The notes under the pieces: generated by a model
Seen by the model: only the letters and a program-made list of their open reading frames with translations
What the model was told of the DNA's origin: nothing
Databases searched by the model: none
Position numbers and translations under genes: made by a program
Assembly: GCA_012976225.1 (NCBI GenBank)
Contig: JAAVVG010000004.1
Span: 434,001-498,000 of the forward strand
Origin: Golubevia sp. BC0850
Lineage: Eukaryota; Basidiomycota; Exobasidiomycetes; Golubeviales; Golubeviaceae
DNA length: 64,000 bases
Direction of reading: 5' to 3'
Shown here: piece by piece, positions 1 through 10,741 of the stretch
Layout of the letters: every line of letters begins with the position of its first letter
Numbering within the stretch: the stretch's first letter is position 1

Positions 1-3000
1 GGCGATCGAGCGCCAGAGAAAGGAGACTGGCTGCCAGTAGTGGGAGATGAAGAGGGAGATTCTGCTTTGGGGAACGGAGACGAAGGACTGTGAGCAGGAG
101 AAATTCCCAATGCTGGCCCAGGAGAATCTTGACTAGAGGACAGAAGATCGAAACTTCTTCTAGGATTTGGGTTCCCTCCTCCTGGGCTAGGAAGAGGACC
201 AGAAATGTTTCCCCTTAGAGTTCTGGGACCAGGGATTCCACTATTTCCACCTGATTGAGTTGAAGTCATCGAGATACCGGCCGGGGCGGATCTCTTAGAG
301 TTTTTTCTACCCAAGCTGCTGAAGAAGCGACCTCCAGAGGGTTGAGCTGCGGAAGTAGCAGACCTGGTGAAGGCGCTCGCAGCTCCGCCAGAGGCAATTC
401 CAAGGACCTCACTTGCAGCTCCGGAAAGCGTTCTTGTTCGACTTGCCAATCCTGGCGCTCCTGCGGCTGGAGAGGACGGAGAAGGAAGACCTCCAGTTGG
501 CCATTGGGCATTTGTGAATTGTCCATTGCTGGCGAGAGAGGGATAAGGTATGTTTTGAGGTACACCACTCGGAGGAGAATCAGGAGGTTGAGGAATTGGA
601 GTAATGTCCTTTGCTTTGGCGCCATCTCCTCTCACTGGAAAGGTGGCAGCCGAACGAACAGAAGCTGCGTAACTGGGCTCGTCGCGTCGATGACCGCTGC
701 GACCTGGAGTCAAGCCACCTGAAGCGCTGTTAGATTCTAAGCGAGGAAAGAAAGAGAGTACAGGCGAGGAAAGAGGAAGGAATCAGCTCGCAGATTTATC
801 AGAATTAAAAACTCGAAACCTTTCAAAAACTCACGATTTTTTCCTGCAGGCCTCCTAACATTCCCGATCCAAGCAGCCAATCTAGTATCCGTATTCGTGA
901 GTTCATTTGTAAAGATCGCATAAGCTCTGGCTCTCTCCCAAGGAGCCGCTCTCTTCTTATCCTTCTCAGTGATGCTCTTTGGATCGAAGCAAGCTGGCCA
1001 AGGAATAGATTTACCATAGACATCTAGTCTACCTCTGATCTCCAGGTTCCCAAGTTGTAGGTGATCAGTGTAACGATAATTTTCTCCCATTTTCTGACCA
1101 ACTGAGTCGTTGTTGCTGTTTGAGGTGACGTTGTGTCTCGAAGGCGGAGGAGATTGAAGAGTAGGTAAAGCAGGAGTCGACTTGTCTTGAGCAGGTAGAG
1201 GAGGAAGAGAAGCATATTGAGGTTGAGATTCACCTAAGAAGTTTGGTTGAGGGGTGATAGCGACTAGAGGAGGGGAATTCGAAGCGGAGACAAAAGAGCC
1301 AGAAGCTGCAGAGACGGTCGATTCTGGCCTTTCTACCATATCGGCGACACCCAAACTTGAAGGATCCGATAGTTTTGATTGAACATCTTCAACAGCTCGA
1401 GAGGTAAGCTCCGGGGCTGCTCGAGATTCAGCAGTAGATCCGAGTTGATCTTGATCTGGGATGGCAGTTTCATTCGTGAGTGTTGACCCAAAGCTGAGAT
1501 CCTCCATAGCAGCCCCCACAGCTGCTTGGAGGTCACTCATGCTAGCGTCATGACCTAGTTGTTCAGTCTGAGCAGTCCTAGGAGAGATAGCTAGTCCTGC
1601 AGGAGCTGTCGGCTGACCGAACCTCTTGTCAGCTCTCTTCGAGACGTTTCCATCCGAAAATGACTCATTAGGAGACGTACTCTCATAAATTGATCCCACA
1701 GTGTCCGCCGCCGATCTCGAGTGGGATCGATGTATCGCTGCTGCTTCTGAGCCTTGAGATTCTTCTTGACCAGAGAGAGGAGAGCTCGCCGATGCTAGTG
1801 CTGTTGGTCGTTCGAATTGCTGCGAGTCGTTCAGAGTCAACCTTGGAGATTCTTCAGCTAGAGCCGGAGATTGAGGTTGGGAGCTCGATGGATTTGAATC
1901 TTTCGAGCTGCCCCTATCGTATGAGCCACCAGTTGGTCTTGAAGCAGATTCCGACTCCCTTTCCTTCCTCAGCCTGGCTCTCTCCTTTGCTAAAGCCCTG
2001 GCTTCCTTCAGAGTCTTTGGTCGAGCGGGATCCTCGGCGTCTGCAGTCCTCTGCATTTCTGCCTCCAAAGCTGCTTGAGCTTCAGTAGTTAGATTCGACT
2101 CTGCAGAGCTACTGTTGGCCATGGCTTCCTTCTCACTGCCAGCGAGAATTGCAGACCCTCGTTTCGATTTCGTTGGAGATGACGACCTGGTTCCTAGTGG
2201 AGGAGACGATGAGCTTGAGTCCAGTGGAGGAGAGTTCAAGACCCTTCGAGATGGCATCCTAGGAAGTGAAGGAGAGGAGGAAGAGGCGACTGGAGTTTGA
2301 TTTGAAGTTGATAGAGGATTTGCATTTTGAGGTAGAAATCCACTTTTGTCCAAATCCGATTCGTCTTCTGGACCGTAATCAGAAGCCGAGGAAGAAGAAG
2401 AAGAATAGGATTTGGAAGGTCCATTGCTTGTGGAATCGGAAGAGGACTGAGTGACTGGTTTGGTTGGGCTTGGTGTCTTTGCCTCCTTTTGGATTGGCGA
2501 AGCAGTTGAGTGAGAATTGGAAGAGTTTGAAGCCGTCTTTTGATGAGAAGCGCTACTGCTTCTCTTTGGTACTTCAGGTCCATCTGGAGCTGGAGACCAA
2601 ATCTCGTTCCCCGAAGCTGTGCTACTGACTCCACTGACCGCACTAACTGCAGTGTCAGGTCTCTGTAGAGCCCCTCTATTGCTACCCGTAATTGAAGAAA
2701 GCTTGACAGAAGAACGGGGAGCTTCAGATCCTTGACTTGTCTCTCTTTCTCCCTGGGACGATTTTGAAGCCCTAGGAGTTTGAGCTAATTCTGTTGGAGT
2801 ATCAGATGGATGTCTTTGATGATTATTTCCATTGAACGTTCCATCTGTTTTAAGTTCTGGTGATATTTCGGAATTACTAGGAGGGACTGTAATCGGTTCA
2901 ATCCCTTTCCCAATTTTATCTCGAGATTCAGAACTTGAAATCACTGCTCCAGTTGTTGATTCTACTTCTGATTCATCTCCATAATCTGAACCTTCACTTT

Positions 3001-3747
3001 CAACGCTGTTTGAATCTGATGAAGGCATTCTTTTGGGATGATCTAGAAGTTTGGTAGAGGAGGAAGTTGGAGTTGAGAAAGGATCACTGAAATTAGGTCT
3101 TGAGGAAGGGACCGTAGTTACTTTCGAAGAGGAATTTGAAGAGTTTGTTGAGATCAGAGGTGATTCAATTCCTACTGATCGAAGAGCTTCGGTATCGAAA
3201 CCTGCAGTTGAACTTCTTGGACCGAGAGCATCGTACTTTGAAGTAAAGGAGGAAGAAGTTGAGGTTGAGATTGAAGCCGTCGAGTTTGGATAAGGGTAAG
3301 GAGATGATCTGGTACTAGAATCTATTGAAACAGAAACCGTATGATGGTAGGGAGGGAAAGTGTGGAGATTATCAGCTTTTGGAGGTGCGGGGGAGAAAGA
3401 TAGCAGCAACAGGCAGAGAGAGGCTGGCGAAGCTCTTTGTTTGTGTCCACCCTTTCGAAGCCAATTCGTCGTCAGCTTTCCAGCGATGGTGATGTGCAGA
3501 ATCAGAGGCGAAGGAGCCCCTGCCAATTTTGCAGAGCATGCCTTGATGTTGCTATTCCTATCTGCAACTCTACTCCTCGCCCGCTCAAGGTCATCTTTCT
3601 CTCTCTCTCTCTCCCCCCCCCCTTGCTACCCCACCTACAAACCTGATCGCTACTTTACAATCGCATGGCGATCAGCTGATACTAACCATTTGTAGAGCTC
3701 CTTCCACCAACAGAATCATTAGCAGTGGTGCTGTTCTGCCGCGACAT
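1..3747 (-). CDS. Ser/Pro-rich hypothetical protein, 3' partial
   Basis: Three exons are visible on the minus strand: 3747-3687, 3375-835 and 736-1, and the gene runs off the left edge. The start is ATG at 3747 (MSRQNSTTAND). Exon 1 ends at a GTTAGT donor and rejoins in frame at the CTGATAATC acceptor; the second junction uses GTGAGT (834) and a TAG acceptor (737-739). About 1,100 residues are readable. They are mostly Ser, Pro, Thr and Glu and look disordered. One compact, non-repetitive block near residue 800 stands out: it has motifs RYTDHLQLGNLEIRG and WPACFDPKSI, followed by basic APWERARAYA and AAWIGNVRRP, and is probably the only folded conserved module. A basic RFFSSLGRKNSKR motif lies near the edge. 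I do not recognise the family. A scaffold or signalling protein is possible from composition alone. Exon boundaries keep the frame, so the model is fairly secure; the function is unknown. Confidence 0.7.
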
Positions 3748-4051
3748 GATTTCTCAACTCGTTCACTGTATCCTTCTTCCGCTTGTTTCGGTCTTGATCA
3801 ACGTTTCCCAAAATGATGAAATAGAGGATCGGCAGCGCTGATTGAGGGTAAGAGTTAGGAACCAAGAGAAGTATGGTAGAGATTGTTGCTATGTTGACTT
3901 TCACCTTGAGCTTGCGATGATCTCGAGGTCGGATTCAAGCGCACTGGTCCTCTGAGCGGATGGACGGAAATCTCTCCCCTTTTCTCTTCGAGCGAGGAAA
4001 ATGTAATTTTAGAACAAGTACAATTGACAAGAACATTCCAGATTCAAAGCT
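3748..4051. other. Intergenic: leader side of the Ser-rich gene, 3' flank of the next gene
   Basis: This 304-bp stretch lies between the start of the Ser-rich gene and the stop of the Lys-rich gene, both on the minus strand. It should hold the promoter of the former and the terminator of the latter. I see no clear TATA box or repeat. A short minus-strand open frame (3904-3719) overlaps the true start in another frame and is not supported. Confidence 0.5.
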
Positions 4052-5942
4052 TCAATCTCTCTTCAACCAACCAAGCGAACCTCTCAAAGCTTTACTCCAC
4101 CAACTTCCACTTCCTCCCTCTCCCTTCTTATCCTCCTCCTTCCCTTTAGCTTTCAATCTCTTCCTAGAATTTCCGTCCTCAACTTCTGTTTTCCTCTTCT
4201 TGTCACCAGATTTCTTCTCCCAAAATGCAGGGAAAGGGAGTTTCAATTCCTCTGCACTTGGAGCTGAGGTTCTGGTATACCTTTTTGAAGGAGATGATTT
4301 GAGGTCTTTATTTGAGTTCGTCTTTGCCCCTTTGACTTTTGAAGAGGTTGGAATTTGAGGAGGGAGAGGCAGAGTTGGGGGTGAAGATCTTGATTCATTA
4401 GAGACACTTGACTTTTGAGGCTTAGAAGTTGAAGATGCAGAATTGGCTGTTGCTGTTTGAAGGAGAGCAGTTAATCTTCTAGATTTAAAAGAGCGAACAC
4501 TCTCGACAGTAGTAGAAGTTGAAGCTTGATCGAGGTCCGAAGGCTTGGTAGAGAGTTTGCGTTTCTTGGGCTGAGCCTTAAGAGCAGGAATCGCTTCATT
4601 CGGAGCATGCGTATCAGGTGAAAGTTGAACTTGGGGAGACTCTGTTGAAGCTCCCTTAGTTAAAGAAGGCTTGATCCTAGCAGAAGAGCGAGTAATCTTC
4701 GCCATCGATCTTTCCTTTTCGAGGTCCCCAATGTTATCCCTTTGATCTTGATCCACCGTCTTTCGAGACTCTTCAATCATGATCTTATCCTGTTCAATTA
4801 ATCCAATCGACTTTCTTTTATTTCTCTGCTTTGCTTTCTTCTCTACTTTCTCATCTTTCTTCTCTATTTCCTCATCTTTCTTCTTTGCCCCTTCTCCCTC
4901 GCCTTCTCCTACTTCCTCTTCCACATTCTCTCTTTGAACCTCATCCTTTTCTCTCATATATTTTTCTGATCTCTTCGTCTTTTCTTTCTTCTTCCGGCTC
5001 TTCTTCTCAGGAATAGGAGCCACAGCCCAAGAATCCAAATCCTGAGCGTTGGTGGATAAAGTTCTCATCCTCTCTGATCTGTCGCTCTTAGATTCCAGAG
5101 CTAAACCTTGGACCCGTGATTTGATTCGTCGATAAAGCTTGAAGGAGGGGGAGGTGTGAGAGGGAAGTTGGAGGGTACTGAAAAGATGGAGGGAGTGCAT
5201 GTAATCAGGTTTGCATCAGTTTTCAGGCTCAGGCGAGATACAACCCAGCTTGTCCTCATGTGATACAAAAACTGCGATCTCTTTGACCCAAGGTCAATGG
5301 GAACTACCAGATGTTTGAAGCCTGAAGGCTAAAGTCATGAACAGCAGGAACCTGGACCTTCGAATCCTTGATTGTTACTCACCCTTCTTCAGACACTTTT
5401 GAATCTTCAGCTACTCTGACCAACCAATCTAATTCGATTTCTCTTTCTGAAGATTGCATTCTCTCTAGAAGGTCTTTGATATCAAGCTGTTCTTCCTTGT
5501 CCCTAACTTCTCCTTCCACCTCTTTCTGCTTCCCCTTTCCCTTCCCTTCTCCATCCCGTTCAGCTATCAGTCTTCTCAAACCGGTCCTAAGTTCATGTTC
5601 TGAGTTCTCAGATCGCTCTATTCGATCGATCAGAAGGATCTTGATGAGTTCTTTTAGGATTGAGTGGGAGCTGTTGGATTGATTGGACAACTTGAGGCAT
5701 CGGAGGAGAGAGGATTTGTCTGAAGATGTTAGAGGTGATCTTGGATATGGAAGAAGTGAGGTTGAAGAAGATTGGAGGTAGTTCGAGGATGTAGATGAAG
5801 ATGGGAATGAGTATGAGAGATCGCAGATGGGAGTGGAAGGGAGAGAGAGAGAGTCTGAAGTTGAGGCGGAAATTGAAGTGAAAAAGTGATTCGGAACTGA
5901 AGAGAATGAGAAGCTAGACTTTGAAGATGATTGACGATTCAT
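4052..5942 (-). CDS. Lys/Ser-rich hypothetical protein, probably nuclear
   Basis: Two exons, 5942-5383 and 5177-4052, join in phase 2 across a GTGAGT donor (5382) and a TTTTCAG acceptor, giving about 561 residues. An upstream in-frame ATG at 6011 would add 23 residues but leaves only 36 bp to the ALG12 start, so I prefer the ATG at 5942 (MNRQSSSK). The N-terminal third is Ser-rich and then predicted helical (LLRCLKLSNQ...LLIDRIERSE). The middle is a long charged Lys/Glu coiled-coil-like region (KKSRKKKEKTKR, EIEKKDEKVEKKAKQRNKRK). The C-terminal part has basic clusters suited to nuclear import (QPKKRKLS, KSRRL, NSRKRLK) and ends in a Trp-rich tail (WWSKALRGSLGWLKRD). I do not recognise a domain. 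The conserved-looking tail and helical N-terminus suggest a structural or chromatin-associated protein, but that is inference only. Confidence 0.65.
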
Positions 5943-6047
5943 GAATTTAACTTGAGGATGAGAAAGAATCGAAGTGTTGTGTGTTGGGTAGTGTGTGGTC
6001 ATCTTGACCATCTTATTCCTTTCTTTCTTCCCAACCCAAATGATGAA

Positions 6048-8477
6048 ATGAGATTCAACACGATTGACAGTAGTTTGAACCTGCTCTTGATTTCAATCTG
6101 TTTAGGGCACACAATTCTCACACCTTTGAACAAAGTAGAAGAATCTTTCAATCTTCAAGCCATTCATGATCACCTCGCTTTCGGTTTCTCTCCACAAGGT
6201 TTACAGAACGTGAGTCCACCTTGAAATCTATCTAACGAGTTAAACTTCACTAAATCTTCTCATTTCAACCGACACAGTACGATCACATTCTCTTCCCAGG
6301 AGCAGTCCAAAGATCTTTCATTTCTTCAATCCTTCTCTCAATCTTTTCCTATCCGATATTGCTCTCTGCAAAGCTCTTAAATCTTTTGGAAGACTCTTCA
6401 CAGATACAGCTTATTGGTGAGAAGTCGTTCTAGCTGAAGAACGTCGATTTGAAGAGCTCGAGGGACTGACCTCATCCTTCGTTCTCTCTCTTCACGCAGT
6501 CCGATGTCTTCTATCCCTTCTCTTTTCACTTTCAGTCATTCATTTCTCTTATTCGATACCTTTCCTATTCAGTGCACCATCAAAAATCAACCCGAGAAGA
6601 TGTTTCATTCTACTAACTTCCTTTCAATTCCACTCACCTTTTTGGTCTGGAAGAACTACTCCTAATGGAATGATTTTACCCCTTGGTAAGCTCCCGTTTT
6701 CATCCAGAAGCTAAGAGATACTACTTCAGTCTAGATTCAACAGCAGATCTGACGCTCTTCTCCCCTCCAAATCTCTCCCAGTGATCTTTTCCCTCTCTCT
6801 CCTCTTCTCCCCGGAGAACTCTCCTTCAAAACTATCAACCTCAATCTCGATCCTAGTCTCAACAGCATCGATCATGAGACTAGAGCTAACAGGCATCTTA
6901 ATTCCAGCATCTCTTTGGTGTTTACTGTCTAAGAAATTGAGTTTCAAAGCTCTATTCCTGACCGGTCTTATCTCTGGAATCTCAAGCATGTGCACCACGA
7001 TTGTTATAGATTCTTACTTTTGGAGAAGAGTTATCCTTCAAAATTTAATTTGGCCAGAACTGAATGCAGTGATTTACAATGTTTTTGAAGGGAAGAGTTC
7101 AAATTGGGGAGTGAGTAACAAAAGCACAGACTCGACTTCCTACATGGATTTGGACTTTTTCTTTCCCTCCCTTTTCGTATCTGATCATCTCTCTCTCTCT
7201 CTTCTGTCTTTCCGATCGGGGTATTCAAAGGTATCTCCACCTCTTACGTATTTCACCTCCTCAATTCCAAAACTTCTAAACTCTTCGATCTTCTTTGGAC
7301 CAATTGGAAGTTTCATTCTCCTAAAGCAATCAGAATCACTTCTATCTTCAAGCATCTTCGGAATTCTATTCATTTCTCTAAGTCACGTTTCATTGTTATC
7401 CTGTCTAGGACATAAAGAATGGAGGTTCATAATTTATGTGATTCCTTTGTTGAACAGTGTTGGAGCGGTTGGGGTTTCTGAAGTGTGAGTTGATCTTTCT
7501 GTAGTCAAAAGAGAAATTTGAGAAACAGCTCAAAATCTGGGGCATTGAAATCAAGCTGATTGACTTCTCTTTTCTCACGCAGTCTAAACTTCTCCTTGCC
7601 CTTGTCTATTGGACGGAGGTCTAGACTTTTAGGCTTCAAGATTCTAGCTTTCCTTTTCACTTCGGGATGTGTGGTAATTTTGGTGGGAAGTACTTTGATG
7701 GCTACTACTGCAAGTTGTGGGAATTATCCAGGCGGAGAAGCTTTGGAAAGATTTCATCGATTGGTTGGGAAGGATGAAGAGGGTGAGTCACCCAAAAGAC
7801 TTTTCTTCTTTCCGCAAAAGTGGACTCTCGGTATTTGAACTCTCTCATATTTCATATCCTTTTGTCTTCAAACAGTTCATCTGCACATCGACTCCCATTC
7901 AGCAATGACCGGAGTCTCTCTCTTCCAATCACTTCATCTCCCTCGAACCTCCACGACTTCTTCCGGAGTTTTCAATCTCAACTTTCTACCTTCAATCTTC
8001 CCGTCTCCCAGTTCTTCCGAAAGTACTTGGAGATACTCAAAAATCGAAACCCTACCTATCTCAGGTCGTCAGGCTTTCGAAAGTTGGGACTCTCAAAATT
8101 TCACTCATCTCTTGACTTCTCAGCCAAACTGTTTGATTTTCAAGTTGAATTCTGAAGAGGGATCAAGTCCTAGATCTGAAGAAAGACAGATTTACAGGAA
8201 GATGAGAGTCGGAGATGAGGTGGTTGGACCGAGTTTGGAATTTGGAGGGGTTGAGATTAAGAGACTGGGAGAAGTTTTGGGAGATGTGAAGGGGTTGGTG
8301 AGGGAGTTGATGGGGAGGGGTGTAGAAAGTGATGGTGAAGAATTGGAGACGGAGAAAGACGAGGGAGAAGGAGAAGCGAGAGTAGAGAGGGTGAAGCATC
8401 GAATCAAGAGGCTGTGGCCGATTGAGATTGTTTGGAAAGAAAGTGTTTGGATTTGTGAGAGGAAACAAGATGTTTGA
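6048..8477 (+). CDS. ALG12: Dol-P-Man:Man7GlcNAc2-PP-dolichol alpha-1,6-mannosyltransferase (ALG12, GT22)
   Basis: Seven exons join in frame: 6048-6209, 6278-6416, 6500-6685, 6782-7110, 7231-7484, 7583-7782 and 7876-8477, giving 623 residues. Family ALG12 is clear from the N-terminal luminal motif NKVEESFNLQAIHDHL, then YDHILFPGAVQRSF, GRTTPNGMILPL, the loop SIMRLELTG, SSNWGVSPPLTYFTSSIPKLL, GHKEWRFI, and the family signature NYPGGEAL before VHLHIDSHSAMTGVS. These enzymes are multi-pass ER membrane proteins. They add the eighth mannose, alpha-1,6, to the lipid-linked N-glycan precursor on the luminal side, using dolichyl-phosphate mannose. Many hydrophobic segments are visible across exons 1-6. 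The last about 200 residues form a soluble, acidic luminal tail, longer than in yeast Alg12. The exon 4 acceptor was placed at 6780-6781 because nearer AGs break the frame or leave a 30-nt intron. The gene starts head-to-head with the Lys-rich gene, about 105 bp apart. Confidence 0.93.
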
Positions 8478-8797
8478 TCTATTGCTTTTTTTCAGAAACC
8501 GAGACAAGCCTTCTCTACCACCCATGGTGTCAGTGCGCGAACTCGACGGAAAGTACCTCCGACGCAAGTTAACCTTCACTCCGAGCTCAGCGAGTCAGAA
8601 GTCAGAGGTCATGTTGAGTTTCCTTCGGACCAACAGCGAATTGCGCTCTTTTAAGATGGAAAAAAGTTCCAGATTTGTGGGCAGTGAGCTCGGCAGGGGA
8701 TAAAGTCAGAAACTTTGAGGGCTATAAAAAGGGGAGCTCGATTTGGACTTGAAATGGTCGCCTCCCTACCCTCTTTCTTCATCACTCTTCCTCAACG
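8478..8797 (+). promoter_or_regulatory. Promoter region of the RTA1-like gene with TATA box
   Basis: This 320-bp gap follows the ALG12 stop. A good TATA element (CTATAAAAAGG, TATAAA at 8723-8728) lies about 70 bp before the ATG at 8798, a normal distance for a fungal core promoter with a short leader. The first part (8478-8650) should carry the ALG12 3' end; no canonical AATAAA was seen there. Confidence 0.6.
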
Positions 8798-10355
8798 ATG
8801 ATTTCAAGCAAGCTCTACTCTGCATTAGCTCTTCTAATTTTGTTGGTTCTACCAATGGTTCAAGCGGCTGGAAATGGTCTCACTCATGCACCGGGAGTTC
8901 CAGTCGACAGTATTTTATGTTAGTTGAAAAGATCGTGTTTTCCCTCTCTCTTAACTAAGCCCTTTTGAAGTCGGAAAGAAAAGATGCTCATCATCTATTC
9001 GCTTCCACCTGCTTCTCTAACGCTCCGCTCCTTACAGACTACAGACCGGAACAAGCGCCAGCTGCCATCTTCACCGCTCTTTATATCATCACCGGTGTTA
9101 TGCTATTGATTAATGTCATCTCTTGGAAAGACTGGTGGGCTCTTTGTCTTCCAATCGGTGCGATTGTTCAAGGTGCAGGTGTGAGTACAGATGTCGACGA
9201 GCTCTAGGTCGGTTGATGTACTGATCTTCTTCTCTTTCTCAGTACGCCCTTCGGTTTCCTTTGAGTGACACACCAGGAGAGATCGGTCTCTACGTTGCTA
9301 TGGACCTCTTCATTATCCTTTCGCCAGCCTGCTGTGAGTGAAGTCTCTTCGAGAACCCTTTGTTCCCTTTCACTCCATTGAATCTACCGATTTAACTCTC
9401 TTCGAAAACCATTTGTTCCTTTCCACTCTATTGAATCTCACGATTTCTCCTCCCTTATCTTTCTACAGATGTTGCTTTCAACTACGCGTTTTTCGGTCAC
9501 TTCGCAGAGGTCGTTACTCGTGATACCGAAGCAGCTTCAAAGGGAAAGAATCTAACTTGGATTAAAGCCAAATGGATGGCGACCATTTTCGTATGCTCAG
9601 ACGTCTTCACTTTTCTCATCCAAGTGAGTGCAGAAATGCAACGTGAAATTTGAGCAACCACTTCTTATATGTCGACTTTGTCATCTCTTTTTCACCTCCT
9701 TCGCTTACAGGCGTCCGGCGGAGCCCTACAGACGCAAGGCGGAAAAGCAGACACTGGAGCTAAGATAGTGAGTCTCATGTGCCCAGAAGTGGAAGTGAAT
9801 AGAAGCGGAAGCGGAAGGGAGAAGCGAACGTCGACTCTCATCTCACAGCCATTCTTCTCCATGTCTCTCTTTCTCGAACCTCTCAATCCACCTCCTTTTT
9901 TCCTTTCTCCTCAGTTCCTTGTCGGCATTATCCTTCAATTCGCTTCTTACATCTTCTTTCTCTGTTTAGCGATCCGTTGCCACTTGATTTTAATCTCGTT
10001 CTCAAAGTCAAGCCCAAATCCTCAACCTTACGCTTCTATCAACAAACTCTTCGCTGTCCTCTACTTTTCGTCGGTCTTCATCATTATCAGATGTGCTTTC
10101 CGTACCGCGGAGTTGGCGGGGGGCTTCCGTGGCTACTTGATCACTCATGAGGTTTTCTTCTACGTTCTCGATTCACTCCCGCTAATCGTCGCCATCGGAA
10201 TCTATGTTCCTTTCTATCCTTCAAGCTTCTACCCTTTCTCAAATAAGTTTGAAAGAAGATCTCGTCCTTTCACTCCGCTTTGGGATCTGGGTAGAAGGAT
10301 ATCAGATCACTCTCCTGTTAGCAATGACAAAGAAGTTGGACTCACAAGTTTGTAG
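8798..10355 (+). CDS. RTA1-like family membrane protein (lipid-translocating exporter type)
   Basis: Six exons join in frame: 8798-8918, 9038-9180, 9243-9333, 9469-9623, 9711-9767 and 9915-10355, giving 335 residues. The product starts with a signal-peptide-like segment (SALALLILLVLPMVQAA). It then has about seven hydrophobic spans with family motifs YRPEQAPAAIFTALY, LCLPIGAIVQGAGYALR, DLFIILSPACYVAFNYAFFGH, FVCSDVFTFLIQASGGALQ, GAKIFLVGIILQFASY, YFSSVFIIIRCAFRTAELAGG and THEVFFYVLDSLPL. These match the RTA1 family (Pfam RTA1; S. cerevisiae Rta1, Rsb1, Pug1 relatives), implicated in resistance to toxic lipids and sterol-biosynthesis inhibitors and in sphingoid-base or haem handling. The YALR and FR(T/A)AE motifs are typical of the family. 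The C-terminus is short and cytosolic (FERRSRPFTPLWDLG). The substrate cannot be told from sequence. The ATG at 8798 was chosen because it begins the signal-like segment directly downstream of a TATA box. Confidence 0.93.
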
Positions 10356-10741
10356 GAGGTTAGATGGCCAAAATGTTAATATTTCTTGTTCTATAGACAC
10401 CTTCATGTCTGTTCTCTAGCACCTTCAGCCTCTCAATTAAAAACGAACGTTTCTTTTTCCAGTTCATCGATAGTAGGGTATGTTCGCCTTCTCGACTTGG
10501 CTTTTCTCGAATCAGCGAGAGGCGTTTGTTGAGGGTTTCACTCAAATCTTGATATCTCATGTATTGTTATTGATTTGATTGGGTAAGCCAAACACCTCAG
10601 TTAAGGAGAGAATTTGAGGAATCGGAAGACGTAGAAGCGATCGAGAAAGTTCGTACTTGTACACGCTACACCCTTCCTTCTCTCCAACCAACCCATCCAA
10701 TTTCATAGCACAACAGATCACCTCAACTAAGATTTCAAAAC
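10356..10741. other. Intergenic between RTA1-like gene and HEI10-like gene
   Basis: This 386-bp gap has two genes on the same strand either side. It must contain the RTA1-like 3' end and the HEI10-like promoter. I see no clear TATA element, repeat or small gene. Short minus-strand open frames here have no protein-like features. Confidence 0.5.

Noticed and set aside
3360-3695. Plus-strand frames with a TACTAAC-like branch site and TTTGTAG acceptor
   Set aside because: The same bases form the first intron of the minus-strand Ser-rich gene, whose two exons join in frame.
6686-6715. 30-nt intron in ALG12
   Set aside because: A normal 96-nt intron (6686-6781) keeps frame and restores the family motif.
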